A DNA stretch of 64,000 nucleotides from Delftia tsuruhatensis (lineage in GTDB: Bacteria > Pseudomonadota > Gammaproteobacteria > Burkholderiales > Burkholderiaceae_C), in contig NZ_LR813084.1 in the NCBI RefSeq assembly GCF_903815225.1, positions 4,736,001 through 4,800,000 on the forward strand, written 5' to 3'. The stretch's first letter is position 1. The number at the start of each line of letters is the position of its first letter. Shown here one piece after another: positions 19,992 through 27,916 of this stretch. Below the pieces are notes generated by a model. The model was not told the DNA's origin. It did not search any database and saw only the letters and a list, made by a program, of their open reading frames with translations. The translations under genes were made by a program, and so were the position numbers.

Positions 19992-21386
19992 GTGAATCTG
20001 GACGAGTTGGTCATCTATGTCTGGGAAGGCCAGGCCGACATTGCCGAGCGGGTCGAGCGCTGCGTGCTCAATCTGGGCGTGGACGTGGTGCGGGCCGACG
20101 GGCTGAGCCTGCCTGCCGACACCAGCGAGCTGGGCAATGCGATTGCCGTGGTCAGCGTCTCCGTGCTGGAGGGCGCGCGCTTCACGCGCCAGGGAGTGGA
20201 GGGCACCTTCGGCATGCCCGTGCTGTGGGTCAGCGCCAAGCAGCGCGACGCCAGCTCCGGCACCTATGCCATGGAGTACTCCCATGTGCTGCCCTTCGAC
20301 TTCACGGGGGCCGAACTGCGCGCCATGCTGGTGCGCATCCTGCGGCGCATGCAGAGCAACCAGCGCCAGGTGCAGCGCTCGGAGGACATCATCGCGGTGG
20401 CCGACTGCATGCAGCGCCTGCTGCGCGACGTGGACACCTTTGCCGACTGCGAGCACAGCGTGCTCATCATCGGCGAGACCGGCGTGGGCAAGGAACGCAT
20501 CGCCGAGCGGCTGCACGAGCGCAACGGCCGCTATGGCCAGGGCCCCTTCGTGGTGGTCAACTGCGGCGCCATTCCCGACGGCCTGTTCGAGTCCCTGTTC
20601 TTCGGCCATGCAAAGGGCTCCTTCACGGGCGCCGTGAACGCCCACAAGGGCTATCTGGAGCAGGCCAACGGCGGCACGCTGTTCCTCGACGAGATCGCCG
20701 ACCTGCCGCTGTACCAGCAGGTCAAGCTGCTGCGCGTGCTGGAGGAACGCTCCATCACGCGCCTGGGCTCGGCCGCGGCCGTGCGGCTGGACTTCCGCCT
20801 GGTGGCGGCCACCAACAAGCCGCTGCGCGAGCTGGTGCGCGAGGGGCGCTTCCGGGCCGACCTGTTCTTCCGGCTGGCCGTGATCGAGCTGCAGATCCCC
20901 AGCCTGGAGGAGCGCGGCGAGGCCGACAAGCTGGCCATCTTCCACGCCATCCTGCACAAGGTGGTGGGCGAGGCCACGATGAAGGAGCTGGGCGAGCCCC
21001 CCTTCTTCATCCTCGATGCCGTCGCACAGATGTACTTCCCCGGCAACGTGCGCGAGCTGCGCAACCTGGCCGAGCGCATCGGCGTGGCCGCCCGCCAGAC
21101 ACGCGACTGGACCGCGGACGGCGCCACGCAGCGCATCCTCCAGCACGCCCAGGCCCTGTCGGCGGCCACCTTCCCGCCGGACACCAGCGGTGGCGAGCCC
21201 CTGCTGGCCGACCGCAGCAACTGGGACATGGACGAGCGCAATCGCATCATCGCCGCGCTCAACAGCAATGACTGGAAGCGCCAGAACACCGCCCAGCACC
21301 TGGGCATCAGCCGCAAGGTGCTGTGGGAAAAGATGCGCAAGTACCAGATCAGCGACGGCGAGCCCGAAGTGCCCCTGCCCGGCTGA
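19992..21386 (+). CDS. Sigma-54-dependent activator of the tad locus (Fis-type HTH)
   Basis: This 464-residue enhancer-binding protein starts at GTG 19992 with GAGGGA upstream. Residues 1-120 look like a receiver domain but no clear phospho-acceptor Asp is present. The AAA+ domain has Walker A GETGVGKE (161-168) and loop 1 as GSFTGA (209-214) instead of GAFTGA. Walker B is [12 protein letters not shown], followed by an Arg-finger region and RNLAERIG. The C-terminus is a Fis-like helix-turn-helix ([20 protein letters not shown]). Placement directly after tadG suggests it drives a sigma-54 promoter of the pilus or surface genes. Confidence 0.92.
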   Translation: MNLDELVIYVWEGQADIAERVERCVLNLGVDVVRADGLSLPADTSELGNAIAVVSVSVLEGARFTRQGVEGTFGMPVLWVSAKQRDASSGTYAMEYSHVLPFDFTGAELRAMLVRILRRMQSNQRQVQRSEDIIAVADCMQRLLRDVDTFADCEHSVLIIGETGVGKERIAERLHERNGRYGQGPFVVVNCGAIPDGLFESLFFGHAKGSFTGAVNAHKGYLEQANGGTLFLDEIADLPLYQQVKLLRVLEERSITRLGSAAAVRLDFRLVAATNKPLRELVREGRFRADLFFRLAVIELQIPSLEERGEADKLAIFHAILHKVVGEATMKELGEPPFFILDAVAQMYFPGNVRELRNLAERIGVAARQTRDWTADGATQRILQHAQALSAATFPPDTSGGEPLLADRSNWDMDERNRIIAALNSNDWKRQNTAQHLGISRKVLWEKMRKYQISDGEPEVPLPG

Positions 21387-21437
21387 CCGCCCGTTCCCAC
21401 CATCCAGCCCATCCCATCACGCAGAGCCACACGAACC

Positions 21438-22712
21438 ATGCAGGACAAGCCGGTCATCATCTTCGTCAGTGCCGTCTACCCCAGCCAGTACAGCCTTCTG
21501 TGCAGCCATCTGCGCGCCAGCGGCGCGGCCGACAGCTGGTTCATGACCATGCCCGGCCATGCCGAACGCCATGCCCATGAATGCGACCACCTGCTCTCCT
21601 TCAGGCCCGACGGCGACATCGTCGGACCGCAGAGCTATTACTACTCCAGCAAGGTGGAGCGGTCGGCGCGCATAGGCAAGGGCCTGCTGCAGGCGCTGCA
21701 GGCCTTCGAGAAGGACAAGGGCAGGCGCATCGACGTGGTGGTCACGCACTCGCTGTGGGGCGCACCCAACCTGCTCTACGGCGAGATCGATGCCGCCATC
21801 GTCAGCTACATCGAGTTCCCCAGCTACCGCGTCCACGGCAACGAGCCGGACTATCCGCCCGATCTCTCCCAGCGCCTGGCCGACCGCAACATGGAAATGC
21901 TGCACTACCACCAGGTGCTGTGCAGCGACCTGACCATCACGCCCAGCGCCCATGCGCGCTCGCTGTTCCCGCCCCTGCTGCAGGAGCGCGTGGCCGTGCA
22001 GTTCGAGGGCTTCGACATCCAGGCGCCCGACGAGCAGGCCGGCGTGGCGCCGCGCCAGGACCCGCGCTTCACGGTGGCCTTCTCCTCGCGCGACCTGTCC
22101 AGCTCCAAGGGGTTCGAGACCTTCATGCGCCTGGTCGATCGCCTGGTGCGCGAAGGCGATGGCCGCCAGATGCGCTTCATCGCGCTGGGCGACCCCACGG
22201 CCGTGACCTACGGCTACGAGCAGCAATGGGTGGAGCGGCGCTACCAGGGCAAGGTGGCCAGCTTCCGCGACCACCTCCTGCAGATCCATCCCCTGGCCCA
22301 GGTGGTGGAGTTTCCGGGCAAGCTGCCCTATGACGAGTTCGCGCGCACACTGGCCTCGGTGGACCTGTTCCTGTACCCGCTGCGCTATGGCGTGGCCAAC
22401 TGGGGCCTGATGGAGATCCTGGCGCGCGGCGGCTGCGTGATCGGATCGAACTGGGGCTTCGTGCCGGAGCTGGTGCAAAACGATGTCAACGGCCTGCTGC
22501 TGCCCGACAACGACGATGCCTGGCTTGCGGCCATCCGCCAGTTGCGCGACGACCCGGCCCGGCGCGAACGCTACGGCAAGGCCGCGCGAGAGACGGGCCG
22601 GCGCTTTCACATCTCCAACGTGGCCCCGCGCTTCATGGAGCTGTTCCGCCTGGCCATCGCCCAGCGCCGCACGGCGGTGCAGCAGGAACAGCTGCGCCAG
22701 CGCGTACCCTGA
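21438..22712 (+). CDS. Glycosyltransferase family 4-like protein
   Basis: This 424-residue protein has a GT-B fold pattern. The N-terminal domain begins KPVIIFVSAVYPSQYSLL. The C-terminal nucleotide-sugar domain has VAFSSRDLSSSKGFETFMRLVDRL and the acceptor/donor region LMEILARGGCVIGSNWGFVPELV followed by NDVNGLLLPD, which matches the GT4 EX7E/GTxxxPE pattern. No membrane segment is seen. It probably modifies a surface polysaccharide or the pilus; the substrate cannot be read from the sequence. It lies 51 bases after the sigma-54 activator on the same strand. Confidence 0.88.
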   Translation: MQDKPVIIFVSAVYPSQYSLLCSHLRASGAADSWFMTMPGHAERHAHECDHLLSFRPDGDIVGPQSYYYSSKVERSARIGKGLLQALQAFEKDKGRRIDVVVTHSLWGAPNLLYGEIDAAIVSYIEFPSYRVHGNEPDYPPDLSQRLADRNMEMLHYHQVLCSDLTITPSAHARSLFPPLLQERVAVQFEGFDIQAPDEQAGVAPRQDPRFTVAFSSRDLSSSKGFETFMRLVDRLVREGDGRQMRFIALGDPTAVTYGYEQQWVERRYQGKVASFRDHLLQIHPLAQVVEFPGKLPYDEFARTLASVDLFLYPLRYGVANWGLMEILARGGCVIGSNWGFVPELVQNDVNGLLLPDNDDAWLAAIRQLRDDPARRERYGKAARETGRRFHISNVAPRFMELFRLAIAQRRTAVQQEQLRQRVP

Positions 22713-22751
22713 GCGCCGCCGGACATGGACCGGCCCGGCCGCCGGTGCCCT

Positions 22752-24086
22752 TCAGGCCCGTGCCAGCGTATAGGGCGTTGCCTCGGGCCGCGCCACGGCG
22801 CCGGCCCAGCTCAGTGACAGCTCGGCCCAGTCCGAGGCCACGGCATCCGTGGGCTGGAGCACATCCTCGACCCCCACGACCTCGTCGAACAAACCGTGGC
22901 GCAGCAGCGAGGGGCGGGCCACGAAGAAGCCCTGCACCCCATGCACCCGGGCCCGCCAGGCCGCCACCAGATCTTCGGCGCTCTCGATGCCTTCCAGCAC
23001 CACGCAGGCACCGCCATCGGCGCACAGGCGCACCAGGTCCTGCAGCATTCTCGGAGAGCGCCTGCCGTCCACCGGCTCCAGCACCGACCTGTCGAGCTTG
23101 ATGATGTTGGCGCGCAGCCTGGACAGGATATCCAGGCCGCCGCGCTTGGGCGCGATGTCATCCAGCGCCACGCGCACGCCCAGGATCTGCAGGTGCCGCA
23201 CCAGCGCCAGGGCACTCCTCTCGCAGGGGAAGGCGCTGGTCTCCGTGATTTCCACGACCAGCCGCCGGGCGACGTCGGGGCGGTCCTCCAGGTAGGTGAA
23301 CAGGCCGTCCCACCAGGCCTCGTCCACGAAGGAACTGGCCGAGAGGTTGCAGCCCAGGCTGTGTCCGGAGCACGCCTGCAGCGCCCCCAGCACCGACCAC
23401 AGCACGCTGCGGTCCAGGCGCGAGACCAGGCCCAGGCGCTCCAGCGCCTCGATGGCCTCGGGCACCGTGTAGTTGTCATAGACCGCGAGCTGGCGGCGGC
23501 GCAGCAGGCATTCATGGTAGAGGGCATCCCCCGTGCCGTCCGCTCCCAGCGCCGCCACCGGCTGCAGGGCCAGCGCCAGCTGGCCCAGGCGCAACTCATC
23601 GAGCAGGCGGCCGGCCAGCTGCATGTCATCCTGATAGGAGCGGCTCCAGCGCGCACGCAGCCGGCCCGACTCGGGCACCTGGCGCCGGTAGCTGGAAAAG
23701 CCGTGGCGGCCCTGCATCTCGTGGGCGCCGCTCATGGAGATGCAGCCCAGCGCCTCGACCTCGACCTGCAGGTAGGCCTGTGTACTGGCGTGCTGCACGG
23801 GATCGCAGCCCAGGGCCGACTGGATGGCCTCGGCCCAGCGCTGTTCGCCCCTGTCGCCGGTCGCCTCCAGCGCCTGTGGCAGGAAGTCGGCCACCATGAT
23901 GGTGGCGCCGTTGCGCGCGATCTGATGGGAGGCCATGCCCAGTCCGGCCAGCCTCTCCAGGCAGGTCTGCACGGCGGCTTCCGCCAAAGCCCCGCCATAG
24001 GCGGACTTGAGCTCCTCCAGGTTGGCAAGCCAGATCATCAGGCTGACGGGCCTGCCGCATTGCGTGTTGTCAAGTGTGTCCCGCAT
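22752..24086 (-). CDS. EAL-domain cyclic-di-GMP phosphodiesterase with degenerate GGDEF
   Basis: Residues 1-150 align in pattern with a GGDEF domain, but the active loop is RNGATIMV in place of RxGGDEF, so it should not make c-di-GMP. Residues about 175-420 form an EAL domain. The EAL motif is ECL in YHECLLRR, with Asn in NLSAS, Glu in EITET, Asp-Asp in LDDIAP, Lys in IIKLDR and Glu in LEGIES retained, so phosphodiesterase activity is plausible. No signal peptide or membrane segment is seen. AGGAG precedes the ATG. It is convergent with the glycosyltransferase gene. Confidence 0.9.
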   Translation of the reverse strand: MRDTLDNTQCGRPVSLMIWLANLEELKSAYGGALAEAAVQTCLERLAGLGMASHQIARNGATIMVADFLPQALEATGDRGEQRWAEAIQSALGCDPVQHASTQAYLQVEVEALGCISMSGAHEMQGRHGFSSYRRQVPESGRLRARWSRSYQDDMQLAGRLLDELRLGQLALALQPVAALGADGTGDALYHECLLRRRQLAVYDNYTVPEAIEALERLGLVSRLDRSVLWSVLGALQACSGHSLGCNLSASSFVDEAWWDGLFTYLEDRPDVARRLVVEITETSAFPCERSALALVRHLQILGVRVALDDIAPKRGGLDILSRLRANIIKLDRSVLEPVDGRRSPRMLQDLVRLCADGGACVVLEGIESAEDLVAAWRARVHGVQGFFVARPSLLRHGLFDEVVGVEDVLQPTDAVASDWAELSLSWAGAVARPEATPYTLARA

Positions 24087-24101
24087 GGTGTGCTCCTGGA
24101 T

Positions 24102-24635
24102 TCAACGGCAGGCGATGGCCTGTGCATGGCAGTGAAAACCGATGGCCCGGCGGGCCGGTGCCCCCTCGCCCGCCCCTGTGTCCAGGGCCGTGCGTGGCAG
24201 CGCCGTCAATGAGAGATCCACATGGCCCGCGGCCAGGTCGAAGACCACGGAACAGGCGCCATCCTTCCTGCTGAAATAGGCCAGCCGGGCATCGGTGCCG
24301 CCCTCGAAGCGGCCCGTCAGCATCTGGCCGTCCTGCTCCTGGAACACCGCCTGTGCGTATCCCTGGCCGGGCACGATGACCCGGTCGCCCTGCCGCAGCA
24401 CGGCGCCGGCCTGGGCCGGCGAGATCTCGTTGCGGCGCACGATGCGCACGCCCTCGCTGACGTTCGTCAGCAGCGCGACCGGCCCCTCCGCCGCGCCCTC
24501 CCGGGCCAGCGCGACCGGCACGGCCGCAGAGGCGAACGAGCCAGGCACATTCAGCGGCCTGCCGCGGACCTTGTCGGATCCATTGCGCAAGCGCGGCAGG
24601 GCGGTACCCGCAAACGACATCGAGAGAACGGCCAT
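24102..24635 (-). CDS. FecR-like domain protein of unknown function
   Basis: This 177-residue product was started at the ATG preceded by GGAGGAG. The middle (about 60-125) resembles the FecR-type beta domain: SEGVRIVRRNE, then LRQGDRVIVPGQGYAQAVF and DGQMLTGRF, matching the G-x-V...L..GD.V..G..A.A pattern. No signal peptide or membrane helix is visible. It sits 15 bases upstream of the EAL gene on the same strand, so the two are probably co-transcribed. A 12-bp perfect palindrome lies 20 bases upstream of the start. Confidence 0.75.
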   Translation of the reverse strand: MAVLSMSFAGTALPRLRNGSDKVRGRPLNVPGSFASAAVPVALAREGAAEGPVALLTNVSEGVRIVRRNEISPAQAGAVLRQGDRVIVPGQGYAQAVFQEQDGQMLTGRFEGGTDARLAYFSRKDGACSVVFDLAAGHVDLSLTALPRTALDTGAGEGAPARRAIGFHCHAQAIACR

Positions 24636-24655
24636 GGTTTCTCCTCCGAAAGCCT

Positions 24656-24667
24656 TTGATCGATCAA
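24656..24667. promoter_or_regulatory. Perfect 12-bp palindrome upstream of FecR-like gene
   Basis: TTGATCGATCAA reads the same on both strands and lies about 20 bases before the FecR-like start codon, within the likely 5' untranslated or promoter region. It is suitable as a dimeric regulator site; the binding protein is unknown. Confidence 0.4.
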
Positions 24668-24830
24668 GCGGGACGCGCCGGACCTGGATTTCCAGACATC
24701 GCGATCCCTTTTTTGCATCCTGTTGCAACAACCATGCCACGGCGCGGATGCCGATGCGCGACGCCCAAGGCATCCGCAACCCCTTGATTTACATGGATCG
24801 CATGGCGGCATGGCGGCGACTCCGGGCCCC

Positions 24831-24856
24831 GTGTTACGGGGCGCGTCACGTAACAC
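24831..24856. promoter_or_regulatory. Inverted repeat GTGTTACG-N10-CGTAACAC
   Basis: Two perfect 8-base arms are separated by 10 bases (24839-24848). A further GTTAC occurs a few bases downstream. The element lies about 140 bases upstream of the nuclease start and has no T-run, so an operator is more likely than a terminator. The regulator is not known. Confidence 0.45.
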
Positions 24857-24992
24857 ACCCCTGCGCAGCCGTTACCCGCCCCCCTGCTGCGGCCCAGAGC
24901 CCAACTCGCCGGCCACCGTCCGGAAACATAGGAAAATTCCTAGGCTCCGATCCCTGCACCGTCCCCTTGCGGCCCCTTGCTGCCGCCCCCGA

Positions 24993-25940
24993 ATGACTGC
25001 CAAGAACAAGAAGCCTTCCGCGCGCAAGCGCAGCCCCTCCTCCTCCAAGAAGAAAGCCCCGAGCCGCTTCGGCCTGTGGCGCTTCGTGCTCGCCGCCGTG
25101 GTGGCGGCCGCCGGCACCTTCCAGATCGCCAGTTGCAGCCTGGACCCGAACTGGCACCCCAGGCTGCCCGAGCCGCCCTTGCTGTCCACGCTGCCCATCC
25201 CGGGCCTGGAGCACCTGCGCAAACAGCCTGATACAGGTTCCGGCGCCAGGCCACCGGCCGGCAGCCTGGCCACCGGCTTCTCGCATTGCCGCGACTTCTT
25301 TCCGGGTGGCGAGCCCCCGGCCCTGCAGCCACGGCCCCAACTGCGCGAACTGTGCTTCAGCGCCTTTGCCGTGCTGCACAGCGGCCAGACCAAGACCCCC
25401 GTCTTCGTGGTGGAGCGCCTGAATCGCCAGTTGCTGGAACAGGGCCAGGGCCTCAAGCGCAGCGACAAGTTCTATGCCGACGCGCGCCTGCCCGGCGCCG
25501 AGCGCGCCGAGCTGGACGACTACCGCCGCTCCGGCTACTCGCGCGGGCACATGGCGCCGGCCGGCGACATGTACTCCCCCGAGGCCATGGCCCAGAGCTT
25601 CAGCCTGGCCAACATGGTCCCCCAGGACCAGACCCACAACGGCGGCGTCTGGAGCAAGGTCGAGCAGGACACGCGCCGCTATGCCATGCGCGCCAGGGGC
25701 GATGTCTATGTGTTCACCGGTCCCGTGTTCGACGGCGAAGTCTCCACCATCGGGCCGGGAAAGGTCCACGTGCCCAGCCACATCTTCAAGCTGGTCTATG
25801 ACGCCAGCACGGGCCGCTCCTGGGTCCACTGGCAGGCCAACAGCCCGGACACGCGCATGAGAGCGCCCATCAGCTATGAGGAGTTCACCCGGCGCACGGG
25901 GATGCCTTTGCTGTCCGGCGTGATGCGCACGGGCAGCTAG
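24993..25940 (+). CDS. DNA/RNA non-specific endonuclease (NUC1 family), membrane-anchored or secreted
   Basis: This 315-residue protein has a Lys/Ser-rich N-terminus (1-26), a hydrophobic segment (about 31-48) that could be a signal or anchor, and a C-terminal NUC1 domain. The active motif is YSRGHMAPAGD (His186), a variant of the usual DRGH, followed by ANMVPQDQTHN with the Mg-binding Asn. Family members degrade DNA and RNA without sequence preference. ATG 24993 was chosen because the upstream frame is non-conserved intergenic sequence. No immunity gene is recognisable next to it, so a nutritional or defensive role is as likely as a toxin. Confidence 0.88.
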   Translation: MTAKNKKPSARKRSPSSSKKKAPSRFGLWRFVLAAVVAAAGTFQIASCSLDPNWHPRLPEPPLLSTLPIPGLEHLRKQPDTGSGARPPAGSLATGFSHCRDFFPGGEPPALQPRPQLRELCFSAFAVLHSGQTKTPVFVVERLNRQLLEQGQGLKRSDKFYADARLPGAERAELDDYRRSGYSRGHMAPAGDMYSPEAMAQSFSLANMVPQDQTHNGGVWSKVEQDTRRYAMRARGDVYVFTGPVFDGEVSTIGPGKVHVPSHIFKLVYDASTGRSWVHWQANSPDTRMRAPISYEEFTRRTGMPLLSGVMRTGS

Positions 25941-25947
25941 GGCGTGT

Positions 25948-26541
25948 TCAGCGCGGCTCCAGCACCCGGTCGATCAGGCCCCAGTCGCGCGCCTCATCAG
26001 CCGTCATGAAGCGGTCGCGGTCCAGGTCGCGCTCCACTTCCTCGTAGCTGCGGCCGCAGTGCCGGGCATACAGGCGTGTCACACGTTCCTTGGTGCGCAG
26101 CATTTCCTCGGCATGGATGCGGATGTCCGAGGCCTGGCCCTGCACGCCGCCCAGCGGCTGGTGCACATGCAGGCTGGCATTGGGCAGGGCCATGCGGTGA
26201 CCGGGCTCGCCGGCCATCAGCAGGAACGACCCCATGGACCGCGCCGTGCCCATGCACAGCGTGTGCACGGGGGACTTGATGAACTGCATGGTGTCGTACA
26301 TGGCCAGCCCGCTGGTGATCACGCCGCCGGGCGAGTTGATGTACAGGTGGATGGGCTTGTCGGGGTTCTCGGCCTCCAGGAACAGCAGCTGGGCGCAGAC
26401 CAGGGCCGAGACCGTGTCGTTCACCTCGCCATTGAGAAAGATCACGCGGTCGCGCAGCAGCCGCGAATAGATGTCGAAGGACCGCTCTCCGCGCGCCGAC
26501 TGTTCGACAACCATGGGGACGAGCATCATCGATTCGCGCAT
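25948..26541 (-). CDS. clpP: ATP-dependent Clp protease proteolytic subunit (ClpP paralogue)
   Basis: This 197-residue S14 serine peptidase has a complete triad: Ser102 in GTARSMGSF, His127 in LHVHQPLGG and an Asp in LDRDRFM (about 174-176). The motif around Ser is RSMG where standard ClpP has ASMG. No tig, clpX or lon gene is adjacent, so this is probably an additional ClpP rather than the tig-clpP-clpX copy. Short upstream region 26542-26619 holds the promoter. Confidence 0.9.
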   Translation of the reverse strand: MRESMMLVPMVVEQSARGERSFDIYSRLLRDRVIFLNGEVNDTVSALVCAQLLFLEAENPDKPIHLYINSPGGVITSGLAMYDTMQFIKSPVHTLCMGTARSMGSFLLMAGEPGHRMALPNASLHVHQPLGGVQGQASDIRIHAEEMLRTKERVTRLYARHCGRSYEEVERDLDRDRFMTADEARDWGLIDRVLEPR

Positions 26542-26619
26542 GGGCGAACTCCTGTGGGTTGGGTTGGAAAAGAAAGGGCTGCCGCCCTGCGCCGCACGCC
26601 CCGTCGCCGGGGCAGGGCC

Positions 26620-26976
26620 TCAGGTCGCGTACATCAGGAAACCGCCGTCGTTGGCCGCTTCCCTGGCGGGCTGCATGCGCGCATCGGTCAGCACATGGAC
26701 GATGCGCAGCAGCGTGCCGCCATCCGCTGCGGGGCTGATCTGCAGGTCCACCGTGCTTTCCAGAAAGGGCGGCTCCGCCTCGCGCAGCCGCAGGCGCAGT
26801 TCCCGCTGCGGCTCCTGGTGCAAAGCCTCGGCATGCTCGGTACCCGGCAGCCACTGCGCGCGCAGCTCGGGAATGCTCAGCGCGCGCCAGACCTTCTCGG
26901 GCGGGGCGTCCAGCGCGTACTCCTGCACCAGCTCGCAGGCCGCATCGTCGGTGTCCATATTGCTCATCTTGTTCAT
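26620..26976 (-). CDS. SRPBCC/AHSA1-type domain protein
   Basis: This 118-residue protein has the start of an AHSA1/SRPBCC fold (EYALDAPPEKVWRALSIPELRAQWL) and a C-terminal stretch with LLRIVHVLTDAR. These small beta-barrel proteins bind hydrophobic ligands or act with regulators. The ATG overlaps the TGA of the ArsR gene, so the pair is translationally coupled, a common ArsR-SRPBCC arrangement. Confidence 0.85.
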   Translation of the reverse strand: MNKMSNMDTDDAACELVQEYALDAPPEKVWRALSIPELRAQWLPGTEHAEALHQEPQRELRLRLREAEPPFLESTVDLQISPAADGGTLLRIVHVLTDARMQPAREAANDGGFLMYAT

Positions 26977-27287
26977 TGGTCCATGTCCTTGAGCAAGCCC
27001 TTGAGTGCATCCACGCGCTGCGGCCAGTAGGCGCGGTACTTCGCCAGCCAGCCCGCGATCAGCGCCAGTCCCTCGGGATCGACCTCGTAATGCATGAAGC
27101 GCCCCTGCCGCTGCTCGCTCACCAGCCCCGCGTTGCGCAGCACGGACAGATGCTGGGACATGGCCGACTGGCTGATATCCATCCCCTCGCGCAGCGCGCT
27201 GGCATGCAGGCTGCCGGCGGCCAGCTTCTCGAAGATGGAGCGGCGCGTAGGGTCGGCCAGGGCCTTGAAGATGTCGTTCTCGGGCAT
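26973..27287 (-). CDS. ArsR family transcriptional regulator
   Basis: This 104-residue winged-helix regulator has ALADPTRRSIFEKLAAGSLHA, then the recognition segment MDISQSAMSQHLSVLRNAGLV and a wing ending GRFMHYEVD. The Cys metal-binding motif of arsenic sensors (ELCVC) is absent, so it belongs to the non-metal ArsR group that accompanies SRPBCC proteins. It probably represses its own two-gene operon. Confidence 0.9.
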   Translation of the reverse strand: MPENDIFKALADPTRRSIFEKLAAGSLHASALREGMDISQSAMSQHLSVLRNAGLVSEQRQGRFMHYEVDPEGLALIAGWLAKYRAYWPQRVDALKGLLKDMDQ

Positions 27288-27312
27288 GGCGACACTTTAG
27301 CAATCACTTATT

Positions 27313-27570
27313 TCAAATGCAAGCCCCGCACGCCGATCCCGCCGCCACGCCCTCCTCCGCAAACCGCTTGGCCGCCTTGAGCAGATAGCTCACGGCATAG
27401 AGGATGGGGTCGTCGGCCTCATCGCCGTTGAGATGGTCAACCACCTCGATGGCATAGCCCAGGTTCACCGCCGTGTCGTGCAGCAGACCCAACAGTTCCT
27501 TGTCCTGCGGCTCCAGCGACTGCGCCTGATCCGCCTTGACGTAGTAGATGCGCAGCAGGTCGCGGCACAC
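27313..27570 (-). CDS. Hypothetical small protein, possibly lacking its start
   Basis: The first recognised start is GTG 27570, giving 85 residues with no ribosome-binding site. The frame stays open and protein-like upstream for about 35 codons (ending ...LPARHKVTAINC) but offers no ATG, GTG or TTG there. The residues LLGLLHDTAVNLGYAIEVVDHLNGDEADDPILYAVSYLLKAA, quoted only to show helix-rich coding character in two parts (first LLGLLHDTAVNLG, then PILYAVSYLLKAA), suggest a real or formerly real gene. No family recognised. It borders a degraded patch, so a lost 5' end is possible. Confidence 0.5.
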   Translation of the reverse strand: MCRDLLRIYYVKADQAQSLEPQDKELLGLLHDTAVNLGYAIEVVDHLNGDEADDPILYAVSYLLKAAKRFAEEGVAAGSACGACI

Positions 27571-27715
27571 GCAGTTGATGGCCGTGACCTTGTGGCGAGC
27601 GGGCAGGTCCAGGACATCCAGCGCGGCGCCCTGCTGATGAAGGATCGGGATGATGAGGCATCCTGCGATGCTCGTTGAATAGCCAAGAGGCGTCTCTACG
27701 GAATTCGTAGGATGG

Positions 27716-27916
27716 TTGTCCTCGGCTTGGATACGACGATGGCGACCGCCCGTGAAAATTTCTCGCCGGATTGCGCAAGTCCTCGGGGCGCCGACTGCCT
27801 ACCTTTGTTGCGAGGACGATGATCTTGCCGAAATGATCCTGGCGTGGAGCAAGCTGGCTCGCGGCAGTCGGGCGCAGGCGAAAAAAGCCGTGCTGGGTTT
27901 GGTGGCTGGCCGGTAG
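27716..27916 (+). pseudogene. XRE-family regulator remnant (C-terminal fragment)
   Basis: Residues from about the middle of this frame read RRIAQVLGAPTAYLCCEDDD then LAEMILAWSKL, which matches the C-terminal end of XRE/Cro-type regulators (IA.aLgvp.ayf...DD.lAe.il.wskL). The helix-turn-helix half that should precede it is missing, and the upstream bases in all frames do not supply it. TTG 27716 is only the first possible start. It is read as a 5'-truncated gene. Confidence 0.5.

Larger units (their letters stand above)
24636..24992. other. Divergent intergenic region with two palindromes
   Basis: These 357 bases separate the FecR-like gene (-) and the nuclease gene (+). They hold a perfect palindrome TTGATCGATCAA at 24656-24667, a TGTTGCAACAA near-palindrome around 24720-24730, and an 8-bp inverted repeat GTGTTACG/CGTAACAC at 24831-24856. 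No coding frame is convincing. Confidence 0.6.

Noticed and set aside
22896-24212. + strand 438-codon frame over the EAL gene
   Set aside because: Composition of an antisense shadow; EAL catalytic residues on the - strand are convincing.
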